NCBI GenBank assembly: GCA_900548385.1
Contig: URKJ01000034.1
Location: 1 to 56,529 of the forward strand
Direction: 5' to 3'
Source: an uncultured bacterium
GTDB taxonomy: Bacteria; Verrucomicrobiota; Lentisphaeria; Victivallales; UBA1829
Length of the DNA stretch: 56,529 nt
The position numbers and the translations under genes are program-made. The first letter of the stretch is position 1; every line of letters starts with the position of its first letter. Below the pieces are notes generated by a model. That model saw only the letters and a program-made list of their open reading frames with translations, searched no databases and had not been told where the DNA came from. This document shows, one piece after another, positions 24,850-33,493 of the stretch.

Positions 24850-26616
24850 TTAATCTTGCGATTTTTCAAAATAATCCAGAACGAGCATGGTGATATCGTC
24901 ACTCTGCGGCACTCCGGCAGAGAAGTTCTCCAGCTTTGTCTTGATCTTGGCGATCAGTTCAGACGGCGTACCCGTCATGGCATTGAGCGCCTCCTGCAGC
25001 CGTTCTTCTCCGAACAATTCATTTGCCGCGCTTTTCGCTTCGGTGACTCCGTCGGTATAGAGGAAGAGCCGATCTCCCGGAACCAGCGGAACCGGAATGC
25101 CGGTATAGCGCGCCTTGGCAGTTACGCCCAACACCACGGAGTGCTTGAGCCGCAGATACTCCCAACTTCCGTCGGCATGCTTCAGCAGCGGCGGATTGTG
25201 TCCGGCATTAACACAGGAGAGCGTGCCGGAATCAAGATCAAGCACCGCCAGGAACGCGGTCAGGAACATATGCGCCTTATTATTGCGGCACAGCTCCCGG
25301 TTGGCCTGGGTGAAGGCGGCGGCCGGTTCAAGCCCCGATTGGATCAATTCTTTGAGCAGCGCTTTGGAGTTCATCATGTAGAGGGCGGCGGTGATGCCTT
25401 TGCCGGAAACATCCGCAACGAGAACGGCGAGGTGCCGGTCATCAATCATGAAGAAATCATAGAAATCTCCGCCGACTTCCTTGGCGGCATACATGCCCGC
25501 GAAAAGCCGGAAATTCTCATGATCCGGAAATTCAACCGGCAGTACGGAGGTTTGGATCGTCTGCCCCATTTCCAATTCCGCATCAATCCGCCTGGCTTCA
25601 TTTTCGATAGACTTTTTCAGGGCGGATACTGTGGTATTGATCCCTTGCGAAAGAGCTTCGAACTCGGAGGTAGTGCTTACCGTGATTTTTTCCTCCAGAT
25701 TGCCGTTGGTAATCTCCTCCAGAGAATTGTTGACGGAGTAAATACCCTTGATCACGACCTTCTGAAGCAGGTTGGAGATCAGCAGAAAAATGACCCCGAA
25801 CAGGATCAGATTGGCGATCACCAGAATCCGTAACACCGAGTTGCGCGAAAGATACATCTCTTCCTCCGGCAGACTGCCGATCAGGAGATATTGTCCGCAC
25901 GGGATGGAAAGACAGAGGCTGCGCAGACCATTGACCTCCCCGTGGAAAACCTTTTCTTCATCTGACTTCGAAGCGGGATTCTCCATGATGCGCAGACTGC
26001 CTTTGTGACCGATGCGGAAGGTGGATGCGATGTACTGAACATCCGCGACTTTCGTTGCTTCTTCGATGCGTCCCGAACGGTAGCCGACCTGCACGATGCC
26101 GGGCTGATCCCGCCGGGCGACGCCGGCGTATTGGAAGAGGAGTTTCAAAATACCGTTCGGCCTCGGCTTCTGCACCAGCTCAAAATTCCGGTCTTTCAGA
26201 GCGCCGATAAACTCGCCGGACTGCTTGGACGCCGCCATGTCGTAACCTTCGTAACTTTGCGGAATGGAAGCTATCAGAATTCCCTTTTCGTCCGAAACAT
26301 GGAGTTCGTCCACATCCAGATCTTTCCGGATTTTTTCCAGACTCTCCCGGTTCTTCAAAACGGAGGGGTCGGCCGCCACAATCCGGGCAAACGCCCGCGC
26401 CTTGGAAAGCGCGGCGGCGTCGGATAACTGAATGATCGTATCCAGATTTGCCTGTGTATGCCTGACCTGGCGAGCGGCGTCATCCAATTTGATGCGCAAA
26501 AGCTCTACTGCGGATTCCCGCGCCAGCGAACTGTGAATCCACCAGGAAACTCCGAATGTCAGAAGAAAAGCCCCGGCGACAAAGACCAGCAGCCATTTCT
26601 GGAAAAGCTTTTTCAT
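24850..26616 (-). CDS. Membrane sensor PP2C phosphatase (SpoIIE/RsbU type) with Cache-like and HAMP domains
   Basis: 588 residues. TM1 (about 8-28) and TM2 (about 261-283) enclose a ~230-residue extracytoplasmic sensor with a Cache-like strand (DELHVSDEKGILIASIP). A HAMP linker (284-336) and coiled coil lead into a PP2C-type phosphatase (360-588) with the metal-binding acids in GGDFYDFF, VADVSGKG, TDGVTEA and SDDITML. The family dephosphorylates STAS anti-anti-sigma proteins. It is the last gene of the five-gene transporter/partner-switch operon, 4 bases after the kinase gene. The expected substrate is the STAS protein at 27082. Confidence 0.93.
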   Translation of the reverse strand: MKKLFQKWLLVFVAGAFLLTFGVSWWIHSSLARESAVELLRIKLDDAARQVRHTQANLDTIIQLSDAAALSKARAFARIVAADPSVLKNRESLEKIRKDLDVDELHVSDEKGILIASIPQSYEGYDMAASKQSGEFIGALKDRNFELVQKPRPNGILKLLFQYAGVARRDQPGIVQVGYRSGRIEEATKVADVQYIASTFRIGHKGSLRIMENPASKSDEEKVFHGEVNGLRSLCLSIPCGQYLLIGSLPEEEMYLSRNSVLRILVIANLILFGVIFLLISNLLQKVVIKGIYSVNNSLEEITNGNLEEKITVSTTSEFEALSQGINTTVSALKKSIENEARRIDAELEMGQTIQTSVLPVEFPDHENFRLFAGMYAAKEVGGDFYDFFMIDDRHLAVLVADVSGKGITAALYMMNSKALLKELIQSGLEPAAAFTQANRELCRNNKAHMFLTAFLAVLDLDSGTLSCVNAGHNPPLLKHADGSWEYLRLKHSVVLGVTAKARYTGIPVPLVPGDRLFLYTDGVTEAKSAANELFGEERLQEALNAMTGTPSELIAKIKTKLENFSAGVPQSDDITMLVLDYFEKSQD

Positions 26617-26620
26617 CCTC

Positions 26621-27085
26621 TCATCCTTCCTGCAGAAGCCGCTTTTTCAGCACCAGAATGTTGCGGCTGCCCTCCCGGCGGTACTCCACGGAGTCCATGA
26701 TCTTTTTCACCATGAAGATGCCGAGGCCGCCGACCTCCCGTTCCGCCAATGGCCTGCTGATGTCCGGCGGTGGAGTTTCCAGTGGATTGTAAGGAACACC
26801 CGTATCGGAAAAAATCAATGTCAGTTCCGCTTGCGCCATATCGAATTCCACAACGACTTTGGCCGTGCCGTCGCCGGAGGGATAGCCGTAACTGGCGATG
26901 TTCGTGAAAATCTCATCCGCGGCGATCAGGAGCTGCTTCCTGGTTTTTACCGGCAATTCAAGCTCTTCCGCGATGGAGTTCAACCACTCTTTGAGGGTTG
27001 TAAATGCTTCCCGCCGGGCGGGGAGCAAAAGGGCGTCCTCGCCGTTGAACTGAAATCTGCGAATATCCTGATTCATGGAGTTCAC
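26621..27085 (-). CDS. GHKL anti-sigma-factor-type kinase (RsbW-like)
   Basis: 154 residues. The Bergerat ATP-binding fold is complete: N-box ADEIFTNIASYGYP (Glu and Asn in place), G1 box FSDTGVPYNPLE, and G2 box EVGGLGIFMVKKIMD, ending in NILVLKKRL. RsbW/SpoIIAB-like proteins phosphorylate a STAS partner and bind an output protein, often a sigma factor. The chosen start is GTG 27085, which overlaps the STAS stop as GTGA; ATG 27076 is an alternative, and neither has a strong ribosome-binding site. Its partners are presumably the STAS protein upstream and the PP2C phosphatase downstream. No sigma factor gene is in the window. Confidence 0.92.
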   Translation of the reverse strand: MNSMNQDIRRFQFNGEDALLLPARREAFTTLKEWLNSIAEELELPVKTRKQLLIAADEIFTNIASYGYPSGDGTAKVVVEFDMAQAELTLIFSDTGVPYNPLETPPPDISRPLAEREVGGLGIFMVKKIMDSVEYRREGSRNILVLKKRLLQEG

Positions 27086-27384
27086 TCAATATTCAGGAGT
27101 TCATCGAATCCGGTCATTTCAAATACTTCCCGCACATCCTCATTGACGTTTTTCAGGATCATCTTCCCCGATTCGCTCATCTGCTGGTCGGCACCCATGA
27201 GAACCCGCAATCCGGCGCTGGAAACGTAATCCACCTTGGCGAAATCGAGTGTGAGTTCCTTCACTCCTTCGCATTGCCGGTTCAATTCCTCTTCCAACGC
27301 GGGGGCGGTCACCGTGTCAATGCTGCCTTCGATGAACACGGTCAGAGCGCTTCCATCGGCGTTTTTATCCATTTTGAGATTCAT
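27082..27384 (-). CDS. STAS-domain anti-anti-sigma factor-like protein
   Basis: 100 residues, a stand-alone STAS domain. FIEGSIDTVTAPALEEEL opens the fold and LDFAKVDYVSSAGLRVLM carries the phosphorylatable Ser region, followed by KMILKNVNEDVREVFEMTGF. Phosphorylation by the adjacent GHKL kinase and dephosphorylation by the PP2C protein would toggle its binding. The start is ATG 27384 (MNLKMDK): GGAGGA lies about 6 bases upstream and the ATG overlaps the ABC ATPase stop (ATGA). A longer frame to 27420 lacks such support. Coupling to the transporter ATPase is the notable feature. Confidence 0.93.
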   Translation of the reverse strand: MNLKMDKNADGSALTVFIEGSIDTVTAPALEEELNRQCEGVKELTLDFAKVDYVSSAGLRVLMGADQQMSESGKMILKNVNEDVREVFEMTGFDELLNIE

Positions 27385-28475
27385 TTGCTTCCTCCGAACA
27401 GTTTCAAATTCAATACACATTGGTCGTTTTCAACAGTAAATTCGCTGGCAGAACAACGTCTGGCAAGAATCATCCGGGCCATCGCCCCGGCTTCGTCATC
27501 CGCTTCCAGCGGGTTCTCCGGCCTGCCGGTCCAGAGCGTCCGGATCTCGGTTTCGCCGCTTTCGCCGGAGATGCCGATTTCCAGCTGCGCTTTTTCGATC
27601 CGCGGGAAAAGGATGTTTTCGATCAATTCCTCCAGCACCAGTTGGATCGCATTGCGCTTTTTCTGCTCCATCAGCTGCCGGACGGCAAAATCGTCCACTT
27701 CGCTGCGGAAGTGGTAGAGGTCGAAGTCGAACTTGTCCAGCGTGAAGCAGAGCATATCCTTCCGGCGGACGAAAGCCCGGGTCCGGGGACGCTTCGGCCG
27801 GTCGAAAATTTCCTGCGGCGTGCCGTCTTCGTAGACGACGCCTTCGTCCATATAAAAAATCCGGGTGGAGACATCCTTGGCGAAACGCATCTCATGGGTG
27901 ACGATCATCATGGTGATGCCGGTTTTCGCCAGATTGCGGATCACCGAGAGCACTTCGTTGACCATGGTCGGATCAAGCGCGCTGGTGGGTTCGTCGAAGA
28001 GCACGATTTCCGGCTCCATCGCCAGCGTCCGGGCAATGGCGACACGTTGCTGCTGGCCGCCGGAAAGTTCTTCCGGCAGAGCATCGGCCTTGTCGGCCAA
28101 CCCGACTGTTTTCAGCAGCTCCATCGCACGTTCCCGCGCCTCCGTTTTGGACTGTTTCCGCAACGAACACGGCGCGAGCATGATGTTCTCCAACACCGTG
28201 AGATGGGGGAACAAATTGAACTGCTGGAACACCATGCCCATTTTCATGCGGAGTTTCGGCACATCGGCTTTGGCGTCGAGAATATTTACATCGTTCACTC
28301 TGATTTCACCGGCGTCGGGATGTTCCAGCAGGTTCAGGCAGCGCAGGAAAGTGCTCTTTCCCGTTCCGGACGGACCGATGATGGAGATGACCTCTCCCCT
28401 GGCGATTTCGGCATTCACGTCGCGGAGCACCGGAGTGCCGTTATAACTTTTTTGCAGATGCTTGACGGTAATCAT
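27381..28475 (-). CDS. Amino-acid-type ABC ATPase fused to a degenerate GHKL (RsbW-like) domain
   Basis: 364 residues. Residues 1-238 are a full GlnQ/HisP-type ATPase: Walker A GPSGTGKST (34-42), Q-loop VFQQFNLFP, signature LSGGQQQR (137-144), Walker B IVLFDEPTSALD (157-168), and H-loop VTHEMRFA. Residues 241-360 are extra. They resemble a GHKL kinase, with N-box LVLEELIENIL keeping Glu 283 and Asn 287, then LWTGRPENPLE, which parallels SDTGVPYNPLE in the neighbouring kinase but has Trp for the Mg-site Asp. The Gly-rich G2 box is missing. It is therefore probably a pseudokinase or docking domain. Start and stop overlap both neighbours (TGATG and ATGA). Confidence 0.88.
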   Translation of the reverse strand: MITVKHLQKSYNGTPVLRDVNAEIARGEVISIIGPSGTGKSTFLRCLNLLEHPDAGEIRVNDVNILDAKADVPKLRMKMGMVFQQFNLFPHLTVLENIMLAPCSLRKQSKTEARERAMELLKTVGLADKADALPEELSGGQQQRVAIARTLAMEPEIVLFDEPTSALDPTMVNEVLSVIRNLAKTGITMMIVTHEMRFAKDVSTRIFYMDEGVVYEDGTPQEIFDRPKRPRTRAFVRRKDMLCFTLDKFDFDLYHFRSEVDDFAVRQLMEQKKRNAIQLVLEELIENILFPRIEKAQLEIGISGESGETEIRTLWTGRPENPLEADDEAGAMARMILARRCSASEFTVENDQCVLNLKLFGGSK

Positions 28476-31400
28476 CAGTTTTTTCCTCCTTTCGCGGCGG
28501 AGCGCCGGTTCAGCGGGTCAAGCCGGAATTCCAGATAGGTCAGGACGGACGCCAGCAGATGCGCCGCCGCGAAGTAGATGATGGCGGTGGCGATCAGCGG
28601 GAAGAACGCTTCATAAGTCCGGCTGCGGATGATGTCGCTCATTTTGGTCAGGTCCTGAATGGCGATGTAGCCGACGATGGAGGTCATCTTCAGCATTGAG
28701 ACGAACTCGCCGCGGTAGATCGGCAGAATCCGGCGCAGGACCTGCGGCAGGATCACCTTCCGGAAAGCGGCGGATTTCGAAAAGCCGAGCGCCAATGCCG
28801 CCTCGGCCTGTCCCTTCGGAATGCTGTTGATTCCGCTCCGGAACATCTCCCCGGCGTAGGCGGCGAAATTCAGCGCAAAGCCGATCACCGCCACAATGAT
28901 CGCATCAATGTCGATTTTGGCGAAGATCACATAATAGAGGATCATCAGAATCACCAGAATCGGCATTCCCTGCATCAGCGCGATGTAGCCTTGCGCAAGC
29001 AGGGAAAGGAACCGGTTCTTCGACCGACGCATGGCGCAGACGCCGAAGGCAAGCACGGTTCCGAGCGCCGCGGCAAGCACCGTGATCAGGACCGTCACCT
29101 TCAAACCGTCCAGAATCAGTTTCCAACGGTCTTCGCGGACGAAGGTTCGGTCGAAGCTGGTGGCCAGCTCTTTGCCGGTCCGGACGAACCACTCCTTCGC
29201 ATCGGTGCCGGTTCCGGTTTCCGGGGCTTTGCCGACGATAACGGCCACTCCGCCCTTGTAATTGGGTTCGGAGAAAAGAACCTTCTGTTTCCGCTCCTCG
29301 GTGACTGTCGTACAGCCCACGCCGAAGCGGACCTTGCCCGATGCAATGGCGTCCAAATAACCGCCCCAATCCATGATGACCGGCTCCAGCGCATAACCGA
29401 GCTTCTCCGCAATGCGCTGCGCCACCTCAATGTCATATCCGACAACTTGCCCATTGCGCAGAAAAGTGAACGGCTCAAGCTGCGGTACGGTGGCATATTT
29501 CAGAACGCCTTTCGGAGCACCGGAGGGAGGCGGGGGCATGACCTGCCGGGATTCGTCTCCGGAGAACCATTTTTTGTCCAACTCCGCCAACGTTCCGTCC
29601 GTCCGCATCTTCCGGATCTGTTCGCTGAAAGCATTGCAGAGCTCTTCTTCCTGCAGAGAGAAAAGGAAAGCGTATTCGTCGGAGGATAGTTTCTTCGGCA
29701 GCATGTGCAGCTTCGGCCGCTGTTTCACCAGCAGACGCGCCTGCGGCTCCTCAATCAGAAACGCCTCAATCTTGCCGGATTCGAGCGCGATCGGCAGATC
29801 GGCAAACGAATTGAAGTAGACCGGCTTGGAACTCGGGAAGTGCTCCTGCGCCATCCGGTCCATGGTCGTCCCGGAAAGGACTCCGATCCGTTTGCCGTAG
29901 AGTTGCGAAAACGCGGTGATTGCCGCAGGGCTTTCGGGAGCTTTCCTGCCTAAAACGGTAACACGGCCGGCATAATGACTTTCTGCGAAATCAACTTTTT
30001 CTCTGCGTTCCCTGGTAATGGACATTGCGCCGCCCACAGCATCGGCTTTGCCGGACATCAGAGCTTCGATCAAGCCGCCGAAATTCATCGGGATAAATTC
30101 AAGCTTCATATCCAGCTCATAAGCGATCCGCTGCATGATCTCCACATCAAGTCCGAGATACTGACCGTTGGGACCGGCATAACACATCGGCTCCATCGTC
30201 GGTTCGGCGGCAAATTTCAACGTGCCGTTTCTGCCGGTGAAATCCGTTTTATAAGTCAAGGGTGAAATGACTTTTTTGGCATAGTCGGCGCCGCACCACT
30301 TCGCGGAAAGTTCCGCAAGTTCGCCGGATTCCTTTAATCGGCGGATAACCCCGCTCGCTTTGGCCGTCAGCGGCGATCCTTTGCGGAAAGCGATCCCGTA
30401 GAGATCCTCGGAGAAAGAACAGGCGATCCGCAATTCATCGGGGAAACGGGCGACAAAAAGTTTGCCCACCGGTTCATTGACGAGAACGGCATCCGCCTTG
30501 TTGGAACGGAGCGCCTGAACTCCGGAGTTATGATCGGAAAAAGAGAGATAATTTACATCTTTCACCAACTCTTCGGTGAGCTGCCGATAGCAGGAGCCGG
30601 TAAGATAAGCCACACGCTTTCCGGCGAGATCGCCTACGGCAGTGATAACGTCCGCATTCCGCGCCGCTTTGGACTTCTTCGCCAGAATCGTCATGCCTCC
30701 GAGATAATAACTTTCGGAGAAATCGACTTTTTCCTTGCGTTCCTCGGTGATGGACATGGAACCGCCCACCACATCGGATTTGCCTGCAATCAAGGCTTCG
30801 ATCAACCCTCCGAAATTCATCGGAATGAATTCGAACTTCATATCCAGTTCATAGGCGATCCGCCGCATGATCTCAATATCGAGCCCGATATACTCTCCGT
30901 TCGCCCCGGCATAACACATCGGCTCCAGCACCGGTTCGGCGGCAAAGCGCAGCGTACCGTTCCTGCCGGAGAAATCCTTCCGGTGCGTCCAGCCGCCGAG
31001 CGTTTTCTTCGAGGCATCGGCGCCGCACCATTTCGCGGTCATGGCATCCAGCTCCCCGGTACGTTTCAACTCACGGATCACGGCGCTCGCCTTGGCCGTC
31101 AGCGGCGAACCCTTGCGGAAAGCAAAGCCGTAGGAATCCTTCGCGTAAATGCAGGCAACCTGCAACTCGTCCGGGAATTGTGCGGCAAAGAGCCTCGCCA
31201 CCGGCTCGTCCAGCAGAACCGCATCGGCTTTGCCGGAACGCAACGCCTGAACCGACGAATTATTATCGTTGAACGACAGATATTCGACATTGTCCACCAA
31301 CGGCTCGGTCAGCTGCGCAAAAATCGTGCCGTTCAAATATGCCGCGCGTTTGCCGGAAAGATCCTTGACCGTGGTAATGACATCGCTCGCCTTGGCCGCG

Positions 31401-32212
31401 CCGGGTAACCGGTCCTTATGAATCATGACACAGATTGCCGAATCCACATAATCGTCGGACATCAGCATCTTCTCCTTACGCTCCTCGGAGTAGTTCAAAT
31501 TGGCAATCAGCAGGTCGATTTTTCCGGTTTCAGCCGCCGGGATCAGCCCGTCGTAAGTCATGGCGGAGACCTCCAGTTCGGCGTTCAAAAAGAGTGCCAG
31601 ACGCTTGATGAACTCCAGGTCGAATCCGGTCAGCTGTCCGTCTTTCTCGTAAAAATTCATCGGTTCATTCAGCCCCTCCGTTCCGACTCTCAGTTTTCTG
31701 GATGGATTCTTCGGAGCCGGGATTTCCGGCATCGGCGGCGGATCGGCGGAAAACCAACGCTTGTACATATCCTGATAAGTGCCATCGGTGCGATACTGCG
31801 CGATGAAACGGTTGACTTCCTTCACCAGCTCTCCGTGCTTGGACGGCAGGCCGATGACGATGTGCTCTTCCGCGATATCGACCGGCAGCAGTGCCAGAGC
31901 CGGGTTGACTTTCACCACATATTCCATGCTGTGGCGGTCGAAGATAAAGGCATCAATCTTTTTCTGCTGCACCGCGGTATAACCGGCTGCCAGTGAATTG
32001 TAATACTGTATTTTCGCTTTGTCAAAAAAACGCTCTCCCGCCGTCATGGCGGCGGCCCCCTGGGGAACGCCGATGATGTATCCCGCTTTGTTTAAGTCCT
32101 CCGGCACGGAAATGGTTTGACTGGAATGCGCGTTCTCCGACTCTCCGCAACCGGTCACCAGCGCCAACATTCCAAGAAGTACGGCGAAAAAATAAAGGAA
32201 TCGTCGTTTCAT
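28475..32212 (-). CDS. Lipoprotein with tandem family-3 solute-binding domains fused to ABC permease
   Basis: 1245 residues. A lipoprotein signal ends ALVTGCG (Cys 22). Then come a lone lobe-II-like half domain (about 36-156), three full SBP family-3 domains (about 173-397, 419-643, 663-885), a lone lobe-I half (about 903-997), and a polar amino-acid permease (about 1030-1232) with the EAA loop GQAEAALALGFSKSAAFRKV. Repeats share EERKEKV, FRKGSPLTAKAS and KWCGAD; domains 2 and 3 have near-identical lobe I. Such substrate-binding/permease fusions import amino acids with a separate ATPase, here the next gene. Four or so binding domains on one chain exceed the one or two of GlnP-type systems. 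The ligand is not predictable. Confidence 0.92.
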   Translation of the reverse strand: MKRRFLYFFAVLLGMLALVTGCGESENAHSSQTISVPEDLNKAGYIIGVPQGAAAMTAGERFFDKAKIQYYNSLAAGYTAVQQKKIDAFIFDRHSMEYVVKVNPALALLPVDIAEEHIVIGLPSKHGELVKEVNRFIAQYRTDGTYQDMYKRWFSADPPPMPEIPAPKNPSRKLRVGTEGLNEPMNFYEKDGQLTGFDLEFIKRLALFLNAELEVSAMTYDGLIPAAETGKIDLLIANLNYSEERKEKMLMSDDYVDSAICVMIHKDRLPGAAKASDVITTVKDLSGKRAAYLNGTIFAQLTEPLVDNVEYLSFNDNNSSVQALRSGKADAVLLDEPVARLFAAQFPDELQVACIYAKDSYGFAFRKGSPLTAKASAVIRELKRTGELDAMTAKWCGADASKKTLGGWTHRKDFSGRNGTLRFAAEPVLEPMCYAGANGEYIGLDIEIMRRIAYELDMKFEFIPMNFGGLIEALIAGKSDVVGGSMSITEERKEKVDFSESYYLGGMTILAKKSKAARNADVITAVGDLAGKRVAYLTGSCYRQLTEELVKDVNYLSFSDHNSGVQALRSNKADAVLVNEPVGKLFVARFPDELRIACSFSEDLYGIAFRKGSPLTAKASGVIRRLKESGELAELSAKWCGADYAKKVISPLTYKTDFTGRNGTLKFAAEPTMEPMCYAGPNGQYLGLDVEIMQRIAYELDMKLEFIPMNFGGLIEALMSGKADAVGGAMSITRERREKVDFAESHYAGRVTVLGRKAPESPAAITAFSQLYGKRIGVLSGTTMDRMAQEHFPSSKPVYFNSFADLPIALESGKIEAFLIEEPQARLLVKQRPKLHMLPKKLSSDEYAFLFSLQEEELCNAFSEQIRKMRTDGTLAELDKKWFSGDESRQVMPPPPSGAPKGVLKYATVPQLEPFTFLRNGQVVGYDIEVAQRIAEKLGYALEPVIMDWGGYLDAIASGKVRFGVGCTTVTEERKQKVLFSEPNYKGGVAVIVGKAPETGTGTDAKEWFVRTGKELATSFDRTFVREDRWKLILDGLKVTVLITVLAAALGTVLAFGVCAMRRSKNRFLSLLAQGYIALMQGMPILVILMILYYVIFAKIDIDAIIVAVIGFALNFAAYAGEMFRSGINSIPKGQAEAALALGFSKSAAFRKVILPQVLRRILPIYRGEFVSMLKMTSIVGYIAIQDLTKMSDIIRSRTYEAFFPLIATAIIYFAAAHLLASVLTYLEFRLDPLNRRSAAKGGKN
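29558..31696 (-). repeat. Tandem in-gene repeat of the solute-binding unit (three full copies)
   Basis: Three units of about 244-246 codons (roughly 735 bp) repeat head to tail. Domains 2 and 3 agree almost word for word in lobe I (IAYELDMK, EFIPMNFGGLIEAL, VDF.ES), and domains 1 and 2 agree in lobe II (YLSF, VQALRS.KADAVL, FRKGSPLTAKAS). The DNA is correspondingly similar, for example ATCGGCTCC and GGTTCGGCGGCAAA near 30186 and 30918. This points to recent unequal duplication. Confidence 0.85.
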
Positions 32213-33148
32213 ATTTTTATATCCCTGTTTTTATTTTATATTTCGATATTGACGGACGCATGGAAAGAGGCTCCTGTAATTGAAAATTCCGGAAGAAATA
32301 AAGGAACGGCAAAATACCCGCAGAACAACAACGCGATTCCCGACAAACCAGGCAAAGATATTTTCAACGTTGGAATGAATTGGTTGAACTGCGTCATAAC
32401 GGACCTGTCTCATAAGAAATTGCCGGATGTGAGTTCACCGAAGCGGCAATTTCTGCGGAATACGGAAATGCGGAAGGCGTATTCGAATATGCAGAAAGCC
32501 GATGCCAGGAAAGCAAAGAGCTGGCAAGAACAGAAAAAGACTTCGATTTTCGACTCAATCGGAACGCCATGCAGCATTGTCTCCTTCTTTTTAACTGCAT
32601 TATTACATATGAATTATCAGAAAGCAGGTTTGGTACTATACGGCTTATGAGAGTTTTTTCAAGCCAATAATCATTATTTGTAAAAAAATTATGCAGCAAG
32701 AACGGATTTCTATGGTTGACCATTGCAACTGTCATGCCGGGCATGGAAAGCAGTCAATCCGAAATCCAAACAAAATCCTTTCACCCCAAACAAGCCGATA
32801 TTGCCATTTTATTCATGTCGATCCTGAACCATAATCTTTCCAATATCCAACTATCTGCACACATCTTTCTCATTTCTGTTCAGGATCAACTCCATGGAGC
32901 GGGTTATATCCTCGAACTCTTCGGAGAGAACTGTGATTTAAAATAGGATGAAGATTGCGACCTGTGGAGACAAGATCGTCAAAAAGAAAGCAACGGTAGC
33001 CGTTGCATGTGAACTGCGATTTTACGATTCGTCATATTTCATTCGGGGTGAAATGTGATTATTATAACTGCAACATTTTCTCTTTTACACAGTGATAAAG
33101 AATTCAGGAATGTCTGCACAGGCATTTTTCCATAACAATGCTTTCCGC
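32213..33148. other. AT-rich stretch with no convincing gene
   Basis: About 940 bases, visibly richer in A and T than the neighbours. Open frames here (for example 177 codons from 32117 on the plus strand, 116 codons on the minus strand 32394-32744) lack recognisable motifs, ribosome-binding sites and the local codon style. One plus-strand frame reads like protein from 32323 to 32412 (RWNELVELRHN) and again from about 32412 to 32670 after a TAA, hinting at decayed coding sequence. The promoter of the transporter operon should lie in the first ~150 bases, but I could not fix its hexamers. Confidence 0.4.
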
Positions 33149-33361
33149 AGATTTTGTTTTTTTAATAATTATCGCACAAAACCTGAGCTCTGAGAATGTC
33201 TGAAATGGAAAAAACATATTTTTCAACGATTCGCCCTCCCGCACATAAATAAAAAGACGGAAAATTCCCGGAAAACGGGCTTCTCTCCGTTTCTCAGAAA
33301 AGAATTTTTCCCGGTATGCCGAAGCGGCTTTCCGGAAACGCAATTCAGGGATCAGATTACA
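33149..33361 (+). repeat. Dispersed repeat copy B (REP/MITE-like)
   Basis: Second copy of the element at 24419-24648, same orientation, about 15-20% diverged by eye. It keeps the palindrome arms (GGAAAACGGGCTTC and GAAGCGGCTTTCC) and the end CAATTCAGGGATCAGATTACAA. Its last ~20 bases run into the 157-bp tRNA-containing repeat at 33342, and the same end sequence recurs at 41275. Confidence 0.85.
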
Positions 33362-33408
33362 AAAACAGCCTCAAGCCTGTGCAACGAACAGATTTGAGGC
33401 TGTTTTTT
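33361..33408 (-). terminator. Intrinsic terminator of tRNA-Leu(CAG)
   Basis: On the minus strand, directly after the tRNA, ACAGCCTCAA pairs with TTGAGGCTGT and is followed by TTTTT, a standard rho-independent terminator. Confidence 0.9.
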
Positions 33409-33409
33409 A

Positions 33410-33493
33410 TGGTGCGCGGGAGGGGACTTGAACCCCTACGGATCACTCCACTGGAACCTGAATCCAGCGCGTCTGCCATTTCGCCACCCGCGC
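33410..33493 (-). tRNA. tRNA-Leu (anticodon CAG)
   Basis: 84 bases with CCA encoded. The acceptor GCGCGGG pairs with CCCGCGC and the T arm is AGGGG-TTCAAGT-CCCCT. The anticodon arm CTGGA-TTCAGGT-TCCAG has anticodon CAG at 33458-33460 (complement). A class II variable arm (GGA...TCC) confirms the Leu type. It reads CUG codons. The gene differs from the second copy at 41343 only at the anticodon's first base. A terminator follows immediately. Confidence 0.96.

Noticed and set aside
32117..32650. A 177-codon plus-strand frame in the AT-rich gap
   Set aside because: It begins antisense to the lipoprotein signal of the transporter gene, has no ribosome-binding site or motif, and does not follow local codon use.
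24419..33361. Composite transposon with an encoded transposase
   Set aside because: No transposase or integrase gene is present between or beside the repeats, so only repeat-mediated exchange can be proposed.
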